The translations under genes and the position numbers were made by a program. Of a DNA stretch of 64,000 bases, positions 48,313 through 57,293 are shown in pieces. The stretch is from Tepidamorphus gemmatus (GTDB lineage Bacteria > Pseudomonadota > Alphaproteobacteria > Rhizobiales > Tepidamorphaceae). Position 1 is the first letter of the stretch. Every line of letters starts with the position of its first letter. The stretch covers positions 114,361 to 178,360 of the forward strand of contig NZ_SMAK01000008.1 of NCBI RefSeq assembly GCF_004346195.1, written 5' to 3'. Under the pieces are notes generated by a model that saw nothing but the letters and a program-made list of their open reading frames with translations, searched no databases and was not told where the DNA came from.

Positions 48313-49185
48313 ATGACGAGCCGACCCCGGCGGATCGTGTTCCAGGGCGAGCCCGGCGCCAATTCGCACATGGCGTGCCGCGACGTGTATCCCGATCACG
48401 AGGCGGTCCCGTGTGCGACCTTCGAGGACGCTTTCCAGGCTGTTGCGGACGGGACCGCGGCGCTGGGCATGATCCCGATCGAGAACTCGATCGCCGGACG
48501 GGTGGCCGACATCCATCACCTGATGCCGACGTCGCAGCTGCATATCATCGGCGAGTATTTCCTGCCGCTGCACCACTATCTGGTGGCGCCGGTCGGGGCG
48601 AGCCTCGACACGATCAAGACCGTTCACAGCCACATCATGGCGCTCGGCCAGTGCCGCAAGACGATCCGGCGTCTCGGGCTGAAGGCGGAAATCCACGCCG
48701 ATACCGCCGGGGCGGCGCGAATGGTCGCCGAGGCAGGCGATCCGACCCGCGCGGCGATCTCGTCGCGGCTGGCGGCCGAGATCTACGGGTTGGAGGTGCT
48801 GGCCTCGGAAATCGAGGACGAGGACCACAACACCACCCGCTTCGTCGTCCTGTCGAAGGAGAAGGCGTGGGCGGCCCGCGGCATCGGGCCGATCATCACC
48901 AGCTTCATCTTCCGGGTGCGCAATGTCCCTGCCGCGCTCTACAAGGCGCTCGGCGGCTTCGCCACCAATGGCATCAACATGACCAAGCTGGAATCCTACC
49001 AGCTCGAGGGCGAGTTCTTCGCCACCCAGTTCTTTGCCGATGTCGAGGGGCATCCCGACGATCCGGCGCTGCGCAACGCATTCGAGGAACTCGAGTTCTT
49101 TACCCGCGAGTTCCGCATCCTCGGGGTCTACCGGGCGAGCCCGTTCCGCGAAAACATCAAGGAACCGAGGGTGGTGGGCAAATAG
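48313..49185 (+). CDS. pheA: Prephenate dehydratase (monofunctional PheA)
   Basis: Converts prephenate to phenylpyruvate for phenylalanine synthesis. 290 residues from the ATG at 48313. PDT domain: IVFQGEPGANSHMACRDVYP, IPIENSIAGRVADIHHL and the catalytic NTTRFVVLS. A C-terminal ACT domain begins near 200 (NVPAALYKALGGFATNGINM). The usual ESRP phenylalanine-binding motif reads ESYQ here, as I recall for other alphaproteobacteria, so feedback inhibition may differ. Confidence 0.95.
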   Translation: MTSRPRRIVFQGEPGANSHMACRDVYPDHEAVPCATFEDAFQAVADGTAALGMIPIENSIAGRVADIHHLMPTSQLHIIGEYFLPLHHYLVAPVGASLDTIKTVHSHIMALGQCRKTIRRLGLKAEIHADTAGAARMVAEAGDPTRAAISSRLAAEIYGLEVLASEIEDEDHNTTRFVVLSKEKAWAARGIGPIITSFIFRVRNVPAALYKALGGFATNGINMTKLESYQLEGEFFATQFFADVEGHPDDPALRNAFEELEFFTREFRILGVYRASPFRENIKEPRVVGK

Positions 49186-49265
49186 GCTCGCGGCCCGTCG
49201 ACGAGTGTCCTCCCGGACATGCTCCATCGGTCATGTCATCCCGACCGGTGGGGCGGCCGAAGAGC

Positions 49266-49311
49266 CGGGATCGGGACGCTTTGCAGGCGTCGCCATGCCC
49301 TCCCGATCCCG
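49266..49311. terminator. Bidirectional terminator-like hairpin between pheA and nudC
   Basis: CGGGATCGGGA (49266-49276) and TCCCGATCCCG (49301-49311) form a perfect 11-bp stem around a 24-base loop that can itself fold. It lies 81 bases after pheA and 80 bases after nudC (convergent), a good place for a shared terminator. Confidence 0.55.
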
Positions 49312-49390
49312 AATCGGCCCGCAGTCCGTCCGGGATGGCGGCGATCGTTCCGTCGGTCGGATCGGCGCACGCACCCCGTATCCTGGGGCG

Positions 49391-50338
49391 TCACAATACC
49401 TGTTCGCCCTCGACGAAGCTCTTCAGCAGCTGGTGGGCGATCGCCATCCGCGGTGGCGCCCCGACCCCGTCCGGATGGGTTCCGGCCAGTATCGCGACGA
49501 CCTCCTCTCGGCTGAACCAGCGCCCGGCTTCGAGCTCAGAGGTGTCGAGCACGATCTCGCGACCGAGTGCCTCGGCCCAGCAGCCGATCATCAGCGAGGA
49601 GGGAAACGGCCAGGGCTGGCTGGAATGATACCCGACCCGGCCGACCGGGATGCCCACCTCCTCGCGCACCTCGCGGCGAACCGCCTCCTCGATCGTCTCA
49701 CCCGGTTCGATGAACCCGGCCAGCGCGGAGAACATGCCGGGCAGGAAACGGGGGCTGCGGGCGAGGATACAATCCTCCCCATCGACGACCAGCATGATCA
49801 CGACGGGGTCGGTGCGGGGAAAGTGCTGGGCTCCGCAGGCCGGGCAGTCGCGGCGGTAGCCGGCTTCCGAGGCAGTCGTCGCTGCCCCGCATTTTGCGCA
49901 GTAGCGATGCCGGGCGTGCCAGTCGAGCAGGCTCTTGGCCTGGGCGATGGGGCCGAGCATGCGCGGCGGCACAACCCCCTGCACCGCGATCGAGCGCACG
50001 TCGATCGCCCTGAGCTCGTTGCTGCCGAAGCTTGCTTCGCCCGCCTGCTCCTCGGCGGAGAGGGCGGTCACGGGCGCAGCGAACACCGCGACATCGCCAT
50101 CGAGCCCGAGAAAGATCGCCCGCGAGCGGTCCGCCCGCAGCGCCTCCGCTGCCCCCGCATCGAAGATCGGGTCGGGCGCGTTGCCGTTCGCCACGCTGAA
50201 CAGCGGCCGGTCCCCGTCGAACAGGATGTAGCGGCCGCTTGCCTGGGCAGCGGCCACCCAGGCGGTGTCGGACCGCCTGTGGGCGGCCCGGTCGAGCAAG
50301 CTCTCACTGTACCCGGTGCGACGGCTTCGTTCGTGCAT
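49391..50338 (-). CDS. nudC: NAD(+) diphosphatase NudC
   Basis: 315 residues from the ATG at 50338. The enzyme splits NAD(H) and can remove NAD caps from RNA. An N-terminal domain is followed by the zinc ribbon CAKCG...CPACG (about 155-180) and the Nudix box GFIEPGETIEEAVRREVREE VGI (about 220-242), with SSQPWPFPSSLMIG, the NudC-specific SQPWPFPxS motif. The HIT gene lies upstream on the same strand. Confidence 0.95.
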   Translation of the reverse strand: MHERSRRTGYSESLLDRAAHRRSDTAWVAAAQASGRYILFDGDRPLFSVANGNAPDPIFDAGAAEALRADRSRAIFLGLDGDVAVFAAPVTALSAEEQAGEASFGSNELRAIDVRSIAVQGVVPPRMLGPIAQAKSLLDWHARHRYCAKCGAATTASEAGYRRDCPACGAQHFPRTDPVVIMLVVDGEDCILARSPRFLPGMFSALAGFIEPGETIEEAVRREVREEVGIPVGRVGYHSSQPWPFPSSLMIGCWAEALGREIVLDTSELEAGRWFSREEVVAILAGTHPDGVGAPPRMAIAHQLLKSFVEGEQVL

Positions 50339-50424
50339 TGGCCGTGATTCCCTCCTGCCGTTGGCGCGCGACGGTCGCATGGCCACGCAGGGGCGGCAAG
50401 GCGGCGATCGCGGGGCAGGGAGGC

Positions 50425-50835
50425 TCAGGTCAGGCGATCGGCCAGCCGCTCGATCAGCTCGCCACGTTCGTCCGCCCCATAGGCCCGCCGCGGCGCCGCG
50501 CCCCAGACCGGTCCCGGCCAGGCCGGATCGGTGCGGAACCGGGCAATGACGTGGACGTGCAGCTGCGGTACCTGGTTGCCCAGCGCCGCGATATTGAGCT
50601 TTTCGGCGCCGACCGTTGCGCGCAGGGCCTCGCCGGCACGGGCGATCTCGTCGATCAGCCTGTGGCGGGTCGCGTTGTCGAGGTCGAAGATCTCGATGAC
50701 GTCGGCGAGCCGCGGCACCAGGATCAGCCACGGATAGGCCGCGTCGTTCATCAGCCGCACATCGCACAGGTCGAGCGCTGCGACGAACACGCTGTCGGCT
50801 TCGAGACGGGGATCGAGGCGAAACTGTCTGCTCAT
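50425..50835 (-). CDS. HIT domain protein
   Basis: 136 residues from the ATG at 50835. The histidine-triad motif is QLHVHVIARF, with the third His position occupied by Ile, as is common in this short alphaproteobacterial subfamily; NIAALGNQVPQ precedes it. HIT proteins are nucleotide hydrolases or transferases; the substrate here is unknown. It lies between nudC and the SRP RNA gene, which is divergent. Confidence 0.9.
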   Translation of the reverse strand: MSRQFRLDPRLEADSVFVAALDLCDVRLMNDAAYPWLILVPRLADVIEIFDLDNATRHRLIDEIARAGEALRATVGAEKLNIAALGNQVPQLHVHVIARFRTDPAWPGPVWGAAPRRAYGADERGELIERLADRLT

Positions 50836-50894
50836 CGGCGCGCGCTCCCAGGACCGTGCTGCGCCGGACAATAGCAGAAGCCGCGCATGCGGGG

Positions 50895-50925
50895 TTGCGT
50901 GCACGCCATCAACGTCCGATATAAT
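50895..50925 (+). promoter_or_regulatory. Promoter of ffs
   Basis: TTGCGT (50895-50900), a 19-base spacer and a consensus TATAAT (50920-50925), whose last base is 7 bases before the first base of the SRP RNA. Confidence 0.7.
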
Positions 50926-50931
50926 CGCTCC

Positions 50932-51028
50932 GGGAGGCTGGCGGCGGACGAGCCGCTCGCCAACCGGGTCAGGTCCGGAAGGAAGCAGCCCCAACGAGTC
51001 CTGGTTCGGGTTGTCGACCAGCCTCCCA
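50932..51028 (+). ncRNA. ffs: Signal recognition particle RNA (4.5S-type)
   Basis: The RNA starts GGGAGGCTGG and ends CCAGCCTCCC, ten fully complementary bases (50932-50941 with 51018-51027). The conserved hairpin loop and Ffh-binding internal loop are visible in GGTCAGGTCCGGAAGGAAGC (starting near 50967), the hallmark of bacterial SRP RNA. About 97 bases. It works with Ffh and FtsY to target membrane proteins, complementing YidC. Confidence 0.97.
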
Positions 51029-51099
51029 CTTCCGCGATCCGATTGCCACCGGGCCCGCCGCCGCCGGCTGGATCAGGCCTGTCGCAACGGGCCCGGCCG

Positions 51100-51708
51100 T
51101 CACATGCGGCACTCGAGGACGGCGATCCAGGGATAGGTCTTGCCGCCGGCCGTCAGCGGCTCGAGGTACCCTTCCGGTGTCAACGCCAGGCGCTTCCGTT
51201 GCACCGAGTCCGACAAGTTGCCGCCGACTGCCGCAGCATGACCATCGCTTATATCGACAATGATGTCGCCATGTGACGGGTAGAAGCTGTCGGCGACATA
51301 CTGCATGCGGGCCATGTCATACGTGTATTGCTTGGCATAGAGCCGGCCGGCGCAAACAATGTCACCCACCCTGGGTGTGTAGGACTCGGGCCGTCGCGCG
51401 ACATATCCGAAGCTGGACGAGGCCTTCTCCGCCGCATCCATTGCCCTTGCGACGTAATGACAATGCGCTTGGGTGTACATGAACCGGTCTCCGGCCCCCG
51501 CCGTCTTGACGCAGAACGACACGAAGGCCGCCGACCAGGCCGGGCGAATGCCCCCGACCGTCGTCTTCCCGTCCAGGTGATTGATCCCGATGGCTTTCCA
51601 ATACTCCCCGACATAGGCCGCGAAGGGATCATTGTACTCCTTTCCGTTGGCAAATCGGGTCAGCTCGTCAAGGCACGCTTGGCGCAGGCGGGACGTGAAT
51701 TTCGACAT
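51100..51708 (-). CDS. DUF2272 domain protein
   Basis: 202 residues, no signal peptide. The DUF2272 pattern covers nearly the whole protein: RPAWSAAFVSFCVKTAG (56-71), a histidine in AHCHYVARA (81-89), TPRVGDIVCAGRL (111-123), SHGDIIVDI (145-153) and HAAAVGGNLSDSV (157-169). The layout resembles CHAP/NlpC peptidases, but the position of the usual nucleophile Cys (W-C-A-x-F-V) is Ser59. Its base composition is lower in G+C than its neighbours. No function is known for DUF2272; a wall-peptidase-like role is a guess. Divergent from dnaX. Confidence 0.8.
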   Translation of the reverse strand: MSKFTSRLRQACLDELTRFANGKEYNDPFAAYVGEYWKAIGINHLDGKTTVGGIRPAWSAAFVSFCVKTAGAGDRFMYTQAHCHYVARAMDAAEKASSSFGYVARRPESYTPRVGDIVCAGRLYAKQYTYDMARMQYVADSFYPSHGDIIVDISDGHAAAVGGNLSDSVQRKRLALTPEGYLEPLTAGGKTYPWIAVLECRM

Positions 51709-51912
51709 GATGCAAACCTCCGATTATGACGCAAGGAAATATCTCGTATGAGTAGAATATCGGCAAGAGACTCTCGCTCTGCGTGCATGTCCTGCGCAAT
51801 GTGTGGCGACGATGGCGAGCGGATCGATCAGCGCCCCTTGCCGGGACAGGCGAAGGGTGTAGGGTCGGACGCGACGCACGACTTCCGGATACCGAGCATC
51901 GTACCCGGCGAC

Positions 51913-53727
51913 ATGGATCACGGCCCTTCCGACGTTTCCGGCCGAACGACGGTCGGATATCGCGTGCTGGCGCGCAAGTACCGCCCCACCAGCTTCGCCG
52001 ATCTGATCGGTCAGGAGCCGATGGTGCGCACCCTGCGCAACGCCTTCGCGTCCGGCCGGATCGCGCAGGCCTACATGCTGACCGGGGTGCGCGGGGTCGG
52101 CAAGACGACGACGGCGCGCATCATCGCCCGCGCGCTCAACTACGAGCCGCTCGAGGCCGGTGAGGGGGCTGCGTCGGGTCCGACGCTCGATCTGTCGGCG
52201 GAGGGCCGCCATTGCCGGGCGATCCTCGAATCGCGCCATGTCGACGTCATCGAGATGGATGCCGCCTCGCACACCGGTATCGACGACATCCGGGAGATCA
52301 TCGAGGCGGTGCGCTACCGGCCGGCCGAGGCACGCTACAAGATCTACATCATCGACGAGGTGCACATGCTCTCGAAGGCCGCCTTCAACGGCCTTCTCAA
52401 GACGCTCGAGGAGCCGCCCGAGCATGTGAAGTTCATCTTTGCCACCACCGAGATCCGCAAGGTGCCGATCACCGTCCTGTCCCGGTGCCAGCGCTTCGAC
52501 CTGCGCCGGATCGACGCCGATGTGCTGGTCCGCCACCTCGCCGGGATCGCGGCGGCCGAATCGATCGCCGCCGAGGAGGAGGCCCTCAGGATGATCGCCC
52601 GGGCGAGCGAGGGCTCGGTGCGCGATGCGCTGTCGCTGCTCGACCAGGCGATCGCCCATGGCGGCGGCGCGGTGCGGGCGGGTGAGGTGCGGGCCATGCT
52701 CGGCGTGGCCGATCGAGCCCGGGTCGTCGACCTGTTCGAGAAGGTCATGGCCGGCGATGTCGCCGCAGCGATCGGCGAACTCGACGACCAGTATGCCGAG
52801 GGGGCGGCGCCGGAGATGGTGCTGACCGACCTTGCCGGCTTCGTCCACCTGGTGACACGCCTGCGTCTGGTGCCGGAGACGGCGCAGGACGTCTCGCTGT
52901 CCGAGGTGGAGCGAGTGCGCGGCGCCGAGTTTGCCGCCAAGGTGGCGATCTCCGAACTGAGCCGTGCCTGGCAGATCCTGCTGAAGGGCATCGCGGAGGT
53001 CGAGGGATCGCCGAAGCCGCTCGCCGCTGCCGAAATGGTGCTCGTCCGTCTCGCCTATGCCGCGAGCCTGCCAAGTCCCGAGGACATCATCCGCAGGCTC
53101 GAGGACGCAGAGCCGATCGCCGCTGCGAGCGGTCCGATCGCGCCTGTCGGCACGGGTTCGGGTTCGGGTTCGGGCTCCGGCCTTGGTGCGCGCAGCGCCA
53201 TCGCGCCGGGCACGGGGCCGGTTCGGCTGGCCGCGGCCGGGGTCGCCTCCGGTCAGCCGCGCCGGGAAACCGTCGCACAGGACCCTGTTGCCGACTTGCC
53301 GCAGCCTGCCAGTCTGAGCGACGTCGTCGCGCTCGCTGCAGCGAAGCGCGACATCAAGCTGCAGACTGCGCTCGAACGCTTCGTGCGGATCGTTCGGTTT
53401 GAACCGGGCCGCATCGAGCTGTCGCTGGCTGACGGTGCGGCGTCCGACCTCGTTCACGACCTGTCGCAGAAGCTGTCCGAATGGACCGGCCGGCGCTGGG
53501 TCGTGGCCGTGTCGCGCGCGGTCGGCGAGCCGACCCTGCGCGAGCAGGCGGCCGCCCGGCGTTCGGCACTGATCGACGACATGCGGCGCCATCCTGCCGT
53601 CAGCGCGATCCTCGAGACGTTCCCGGGCGCCGAGATCGTCGATGTGCGCGTGGAGGCGGATCCGGCCGTGACGGATGTTGCCGTACCGACCGATGCCCCC
53701 ACTGACGAGGAGGACGAGAGTCAATGA
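51913..53727 (+). CDS. dnaX: DNA polymerase III subunit gamma/tau
   Basis: Clamp-loader ATPase and replisome organiser. 604 residues from the ATG at 51913; the open frame starts 55 codons earlier, but that part is not conserved. [20 protein letters not shown] opens it; Walker A is GVRGVGKTT (58-66), Walker B contains IIDEVHML (146-153), and [12 protein letters not shown] holds the Ser-Arg-Cys sensor. Only one Cys lies in the segment that binds zinc in E. coli, as in other rhizobia. A Gly-Ser repeat linker ([11 protein letters not shown]) joins the ATPase part to the tau C-terminus. No frameshift site for gamma is seen. Confidence 0.96.
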   Translation: MDHGPSDVSGRTTVGYRVLARKYRPTSFADLIGQEPMVRTLRNAFASGRIAQAYMLTGVRGVGKTTTARIIARALNYEPLEAGEGAASGPTLDLSAEGRHCRAILESRHVDVIEMDAASHTGIDDIREIIEAVRYRPAEARYKIYIIDEVHMLSKAAFNGLLKTLEEPPEHVKFIFATTEIRKVPITVLSRCQRFDLRRIDADVLVRHLAGIAAAESIAAEEEALRMIARASEGSVRDALSLLDQAIAHGGGAVRAGEVRAMLGVADRARVVDLFEKVMAGDVAAAIGELDDQYAEGAAPEMVLTDLAGFVHLVTRLRLVPETAQDVSLSEVERVRGAEFAAKVAISELSRAWQILLKGIAEVEGSPKPLAAAEMVLVRLAYAASLPSPEDIIRRLEDAEPIAAASGPIAPVGTGSGSGSGSGLGARSAIAPGTGPVRLAAAGVASGQPRRETVAQDPVADLPQPASLSDVVALAAAKRDIKLQTALERFVRIVRFEPGRIELSLADGAASDLVHDLSQKLSEWTGRRWVVAVSRAVGEPTLREQAAARRSALIDDMRRHPAVSAILETFPGAEIVDVRVEADPAVTDVAVPTDAPTDEEDESQ

Positions 53728-54050
53728 AGGATTTCCTGGGAATGATGAAGCAGGCCCAGCAGCTGCAGGCCCGCATGGCCGAGCTGCAGGCCGAACTCGA
53801 CCGCACCGAGGTTTCCGGAGCATCCGGCGGCGGCCTGGTGACGGTGACGCTGTCGGCGAAGGGCGACATGCGGGCCCTGCGCATCGACTCGAGCCTGGTG
53901 AGACCCGAGGAGGTGGAGATCCTTGAGGACCTGATCGTCGCCGCGCATGCCGATGCCCGTCGCAAGGCGGAGGCCGCCGTGGCGGAGAAGATGAAGCAAC
54001 TGACAGGCGGACTGGGCTTGCCGCCCGGCCTGTCGCTGCCCGGCATGTGA
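53724..54050 (+). CDS. YbaB/EbfC family nucleoid-associated protein
   Basis: 108 residues, overlapping dnaX by four bases (ATGA). [20 protein letters not shown] is the standard N-terminal helix; [20 protein letters not shown] and [20 protein letters not shown] follow. Small dimeric DNA-binding protein that coats the nucleoid. Lies between dnaX and recR, its normal place. Confidence 0.95.
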   Translation: MKDFLGMMKQAQQLQARMAELQAELDRTEVSGASGGGLVTVTLSAKGDMRALRIDSSLVRPEEVEILEDLIVAAHADARRKAEAAVAEKMKQLTGGLGLPPGLSLPGM

Positions 54051-54070
54051 GGGCGGTCGCGGGGAGCCCC

Positions 54071-54676
54071 ATGAGCCAGTCCGCAACCGGGCCGGAACTC
54101 GACCGGCTCATCCAGTTGCTGGCACGATTGCCCGGCCTCGGGCCGCGTTCGGCGCGCCGCGCCGTTCTGCATCTCATCCGCAAGCGCGAGCAGCTGCTGC
54201 TGCCACTGGCCGAGGCCCTTCAGATTGCAGCCGAGCGGATTACGCTGTGCTCGATCTGCGGCAATGTCGACACGCGCGATCCCTGTGCGATCTGCACCGA
54301 TCCCAGGCGCGACCCGGCGATTCTCTGCGTGGTCGAGACGGTCGGCGATCTCTGGGCGCTCGAGCGGGCACAGGCGACACGTGGCCGGTACCATGTCCTT
54401 GGCGGTACCCTGTCGCCGCTCGACGGCATCGGCCCGGATGATCTCAGCATCGCGGCGCTTGTCGCCCGGGCGCAGAACCCGGAGGTCAGGGAGGTTATCC
54501 TGGCGGTGAACGCGACCGTCGAAGGCCAGACCACCGCACATTACGTCACCGACCTGCTGCACGGCACCGACGTACGCGTCACCCGTCTGGCGCATGGCGT
54601 TCCCGTCGGCGGCGAACTCGACTATCTGGACGACGGCACGCTCGCCGCCGCCATCCGCTCGCGCACGCCGTTCTGA
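54071..54676 (+). CDS. recR: Recombination protein RecR
   Basis: 201 residues from the ATG at 54071, which has GGGGAG upstream; the in-frame GTG at 54047 is less likely. N-terminal helix-hairpin-helix ([20 protein letters not shown]), a Cys4 zinc motif ([16 protein letters not shown]), a Toprim domain ([20 protein letters not shown] to the end) with Walker-like elements. Works with RecF/RecO at ssDNA gaps. Confidence 0.96.
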   Translation: MSQSATGPELDRLIQLLARLPGLGPRSARRAVLHLIRKREQLLLPLAEALQIAAERITLCSICGNVDTRDPCAICTDPRRDPAILCVVETVGDLWALERAQATRGRYHVLGGTLSPLDGIGPDDLSIAALVARAQNPEVREVILAVNATVEGQTTAHYVTDLLHGTDVRVTRLAHGVPVGGELDYLDDGTLAAAIRSRTPF

Positions 54677-54869
54677 ACCGTGCCGTGGCGACGGCGACCA
54701 GTCGGCGTCGATCCCGGTAGATGCCTCGATGATCGGATCCGGTGGATGCGTCGGTGCGTGCGCGCCGTTCGGGGGAATCGGAGCAGGAGGCAGTCTCGCC
54801 CATGCCATGTGAATCGTCTGCCCCGCCGACGGACCGCGGTCGGTTTGGCAGCCTGCGGCCGCGGGCAGG

Positions 54870-55346
54870 TCAGAACGGCAGGCGGGCGTTCTCCTTGACT
54901 TCCTTCATGACGAAGAACGTGCGGGTCTGCCGCACGCCGGGTAGCGCGATCAGCTTCTGGCCGTGCAGCTTGTTGAAATCGGCCATGTCTCGGACACGGA
55001 TCTTCAGCAGATAGTCGAAATCGCCCGCCACCAGGTTGCAGTCGAGCACCTCCTTAAGCTCGAGCACGGCGCCCTCGAATGCCGCGAAACTCTCCGGCGT
55101 GGAGCGGTCGAGCACGACACCGACCATCACCAGGGTGCCGAGACCGACCGCCGTCGGCGCGATCTCGGCCCTGACGCCGGTGATGTAGCCCTCCTCGAAC
55201 AGGCGCTGGGTGCGCCGGTGGCAGGTCGCCGGACTGACATTGACCCGAAGCGCCAGTTCGGCATTGGAGAGGCGGCCTTCGGCCTGAAGCGCCCTGAGGA
55301 TGCGCAGATCGGTCCGGTCCAGCGCATGCTTGGAAGGATCTGCCAT
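54870..55346 (-). CDS. acdR: Lrp/AsnC-family regulator, probable acdS activator
   Basis: 158 residues from the ATG at 55346. N-terminal helix-turn-helix (LDRTDLRILRALQAEGRLSN, VNVSPATCHRRTQRLFEEGY) and a C-terminal RAM/AsnC domain (DCNLVAGDFDYLLKIRVRDM). It is divergent from the ACC deaminase gene across 139 bases, the arrangement known for AcdR, the Lrp-type regulator of acdS. A 14-base palindrome 20 bases upstream of its start is a candidate operator. Confidence 0.87.
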   Translation of the reverse strand: MADPSKHALDRTDLRILRALQAEGRLSNAELALRVNVSPATCHRRTQRLFEEGYITGVRAEIAPTAVGLGTLVMVGVVLDRSTPESFAAFEGAVLELKEVLDCNLVAGDFDYLLKIRVRDMADFNKLHGQKLIALPGVRQTRTFFVMKEVKENARLPF

Positions 55347-55366
55347 CTGGATGACCCCTGATGAAA

Positions 55367-55380
55367 GAAAGCTGGCTTTC
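55367..55380. promoter_or_regulatory. Candidate AcdR/Lrp operator
   Basis: GAAAGC-TG-GCTTTC, a perfect 14-base palindrome in the 139-base acdR-acdS intergenic region. Length and placement fit an Lrp-type box. Binding is inference. Confidence 0.55.
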
Positions 55381-55485
55381 AGAACCGGATATTGACGTCT
55401 GAGCTCGCTTCGGCTGTCAACTTCGGAAGCACCTCTCGCGCAATCTTGCCTAATCTGCGGCCGCAACCCACCACGGAGCCCGCCC

Positions 55486-56505
55486 ATGTCGCTTCTGGCC
55501 AAGTTCGAGCGCTATCCCCTGACCTTCGGTCCGACCCCGATCGAGCATCTGCCGCGGCTCAGCGCGGCGATCGGCGGCGGCGTGGAGATCTACGCCAAGC
55601 GTGACGACTGCAATTCGGGTCTGGCCATGGGTGGCAACAAGCTGCGCAAGCTCGAATACATCGTCCCCGACGCGATCGCTTCGGGAGCCGATACGCTCGT
55701 CTCGATCGGCGGCGTGCAATCCAACCACACCCGCATGGTCGCGGCGACGGCTGCCAAGATCGGGATGAAGTGCGTCGTGATCCAGGAGAAGTGGGTGCCG
55801 CACTACGACGCGGTCTACGACCGTGTCGGCAACATCCTGTTGACCCGTCTGATGGGGGCCGACAGCCGGCTGGTCGACGCAGGATTCGACATCGGCATCC
55901 GCAAGAGCTGGGAAGACGCCATCCAGTCGGTGAAGGATGCGGGCGGCAAGCCCTATCCGATTCCGGCCGGGGCCTCGGTGCACAAGTATGGCGGACTCGG
56001 CTATGTGGGATTCGCCGAGGAGGTGGCGGATCAGGAAGCGCAGCTTGGCTTCCGCTTCGATTACATCATCGTCTGCGTCGTAACCGGCTCGACCCAGGCC
56101 GGCATGATCGTCGGCTTTGCGGCGCAGGGCAGGGCGGACCGTGTGATCGGCATCGATGCCTCCGGAACGCCCGCCCAGACCCGGGCGCAGGTGCGTTCGA
56201 TCGTCGATGCGACCGCGGAGCTGGTCGGGCTCGGGCGCAGGGTGCACGACGACGAGATCATCATCAACCCGGACTACGCCTATCCGGCCTACGGTGTGCC
56301 CTCGGAGGAGACCAACGCGGCAATTCGGCTCGCTGCCCGCACCGAGGCGATGATCACCGACCCCGTCTACGAGGGCAAATCCATGCAGGGGCTGATCGAC
56401 CTGACACGCAAGGGCTTTTTTCCGAAAGGCTCGCGCATCCTCTATGCCCATCTCGGCGGCGCGCCGGCACTCAACGGCTACAGCTACTATTACCGGGAGG
56501 GCTGA
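55486..56505 (+). CDS. acdS: 1-aminocyclopropane-1-carboxylate deaminase
   Basis: PLP enzyme that cleaves the plant ethylene precursor ACC to 2-oxobutyrate and ammonia. 339 residues. Against the Pseudomonas enzyme (numbers there in brackets) it has PLP-Lys52 (51), Ser79 (78), Tyr269 (268), Tyr295-Glu296 (294-295) and Leu323 (322), seen in [39 protein letters not shown] and [15 protein letters not shown]. These residues separate real ACC deaminases from D-cysteine desulfhydrases. It suggests plant or algal contact, or ACC as a nitrogen source. Confidence 0.93.
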   Translation: MSLLAKFERYPLTFGPTPIEHLPRLSAAIGGGVEIYAKRDDCNSGLAMGGNKLRKLEYIVPDAIASGADTLVSIGGVQSNHTRMVAATAAKIGMKCVVIQEKWVPHYDAVYDRVGNILLTRLMGADSRLVDAGFDIGIRKSWEDAIQSVKDAGGKPYPIPAGASVHKYGGLGYVGFAEEVADQEAQLGFRFDYIIVCVVTGSTQAGMIVGFAAQGRADRVIGIDASGTPAQTRAQVRSIVDATAELVGLGRRVHDDEIIINPDYAYPAYGVPSEETNAAIRLAARTEAMITDPVYEGKSMQGLIDLTRKGFFPKGSRILYAHLGGAPALNGYSYYYREG

Positions 56506-56820
56506 CAACCCGGCCCGAGCGGCAGAAATGCCCGGGCATGCGCGGCAGTCGGCGGCGAGGTGGCGGCCCTGCGCAGTGATCTTCCGGTCGGCCTCACCGG
56601 CCGGATCGGACACGAGCGCGCGGGCGGCGGCAGTGGCCGCGGCGATCGAAGCGGTGAGCCGGTCATCTGCAAGCTCGTCCTGCTCCACGGCGATGCGGTT
56701 GACTGTTCCCTTAACCTTCTTTCCGGGCGACAAGGGGAAAGGAGGATCATTCCATGGGACACTCGTCGACAGAGAAGAAGCGTTGTTCGTGGTGCCCAGC
56801 GCCGGGGCAGCCGCGCGGCC
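56506..56820. other. Gap between acdS and the transporter relic
   Basis: About 315 bases without a supportable gene. A strong ribosome-site-like GAAAGGAGG at about 56735 precedes an ATG at 56754, but the translation from it has no recognisable family and runs out of frame into the relic that follows. Probably the decayed 5' part of the same lost operon. Confidence 0.45.
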
Positions 56821-57172
56821 GTGATCATGCAAGACCCGGAATTCTCGCTGAACCCGGTGATGACTGTGGGCGATCAGATCACCGAAGCGTTGCACGCCCA
56901 TTTTCCGCTCACCGGCCAAGGCGGCACGGGAGAAGGCGCTGGAGATGCTCGGGGCTGTGGCGATCCGCGAGCTGGAGCGGGTCTATGACCTCCACCCTCA
57001 CGTGGTCTGTGGCGGCATCGGCCAGCGCATGGTCGTGATGCAGACGGGCGATATCGTCGAGCGGCTCGATGTGGAGGCGATGCGCCGGCCGGAGGCGCGC
57101 CACCCCTACACGCGGCACCTGCTCGAGGCCTCGACCGGGCTGGCGCTCGAGAAGCGCCGCGCCCCGGTTTAG
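56821..57172 (+). pseudogene. Relic of a Dpp/Opp-type peptide ABC transporter ATPase
   Basis: Pieces of an oligopeptide-transporter ATPase are visible in two frames: first VIMQDPEFSLNPVMTVGDQI (Q-loop region, frame of 56821), then after a frameshift near 56910-56930 KALEMLGAVAIRELERVYDL, CGGIGQR (signature region) and, after loss of about 65 residues including Walker B, VVMQTGDIVERLDVEAM and [11 protein letters not shown] at the C-terminus, ending at TAG 57172. Walker A is absent. The frameshift, internal deletion and missing motifs show a dead gene. Confidence 0.85.
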
Positions 57173-57293
57173 GCAGACGCACATCGGTCCCGTGCAGGCG
57201 CTGCGGGCATCGCCGGCCCGGCCTGCGCGCCCTGAGGGCAGAACTCCGGCCGCCCGAGAAATCATCTTGCATTTTTCTCGGATTCCTTGACCA

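Noticed and set aside
51748..51912. A 55-codon N-terminal extension of DnaX with several cysteines
   Set aside because: Not conserved; the family N-terminus [11 protein letters not shown] follows the ATG at 51913.
51913..53727. A programmed frameshift site making the gamma form of DnaX
   Set aside because: No A-rich slippery heptamer was seen after the ATPase domain.
56754..57038. A small gene starting after the strong GGAGG at about 56735
   Set aside because: Its translation is out of frame with the transporter relic it overlaps and has no recognisable family; probably a decayed leader.
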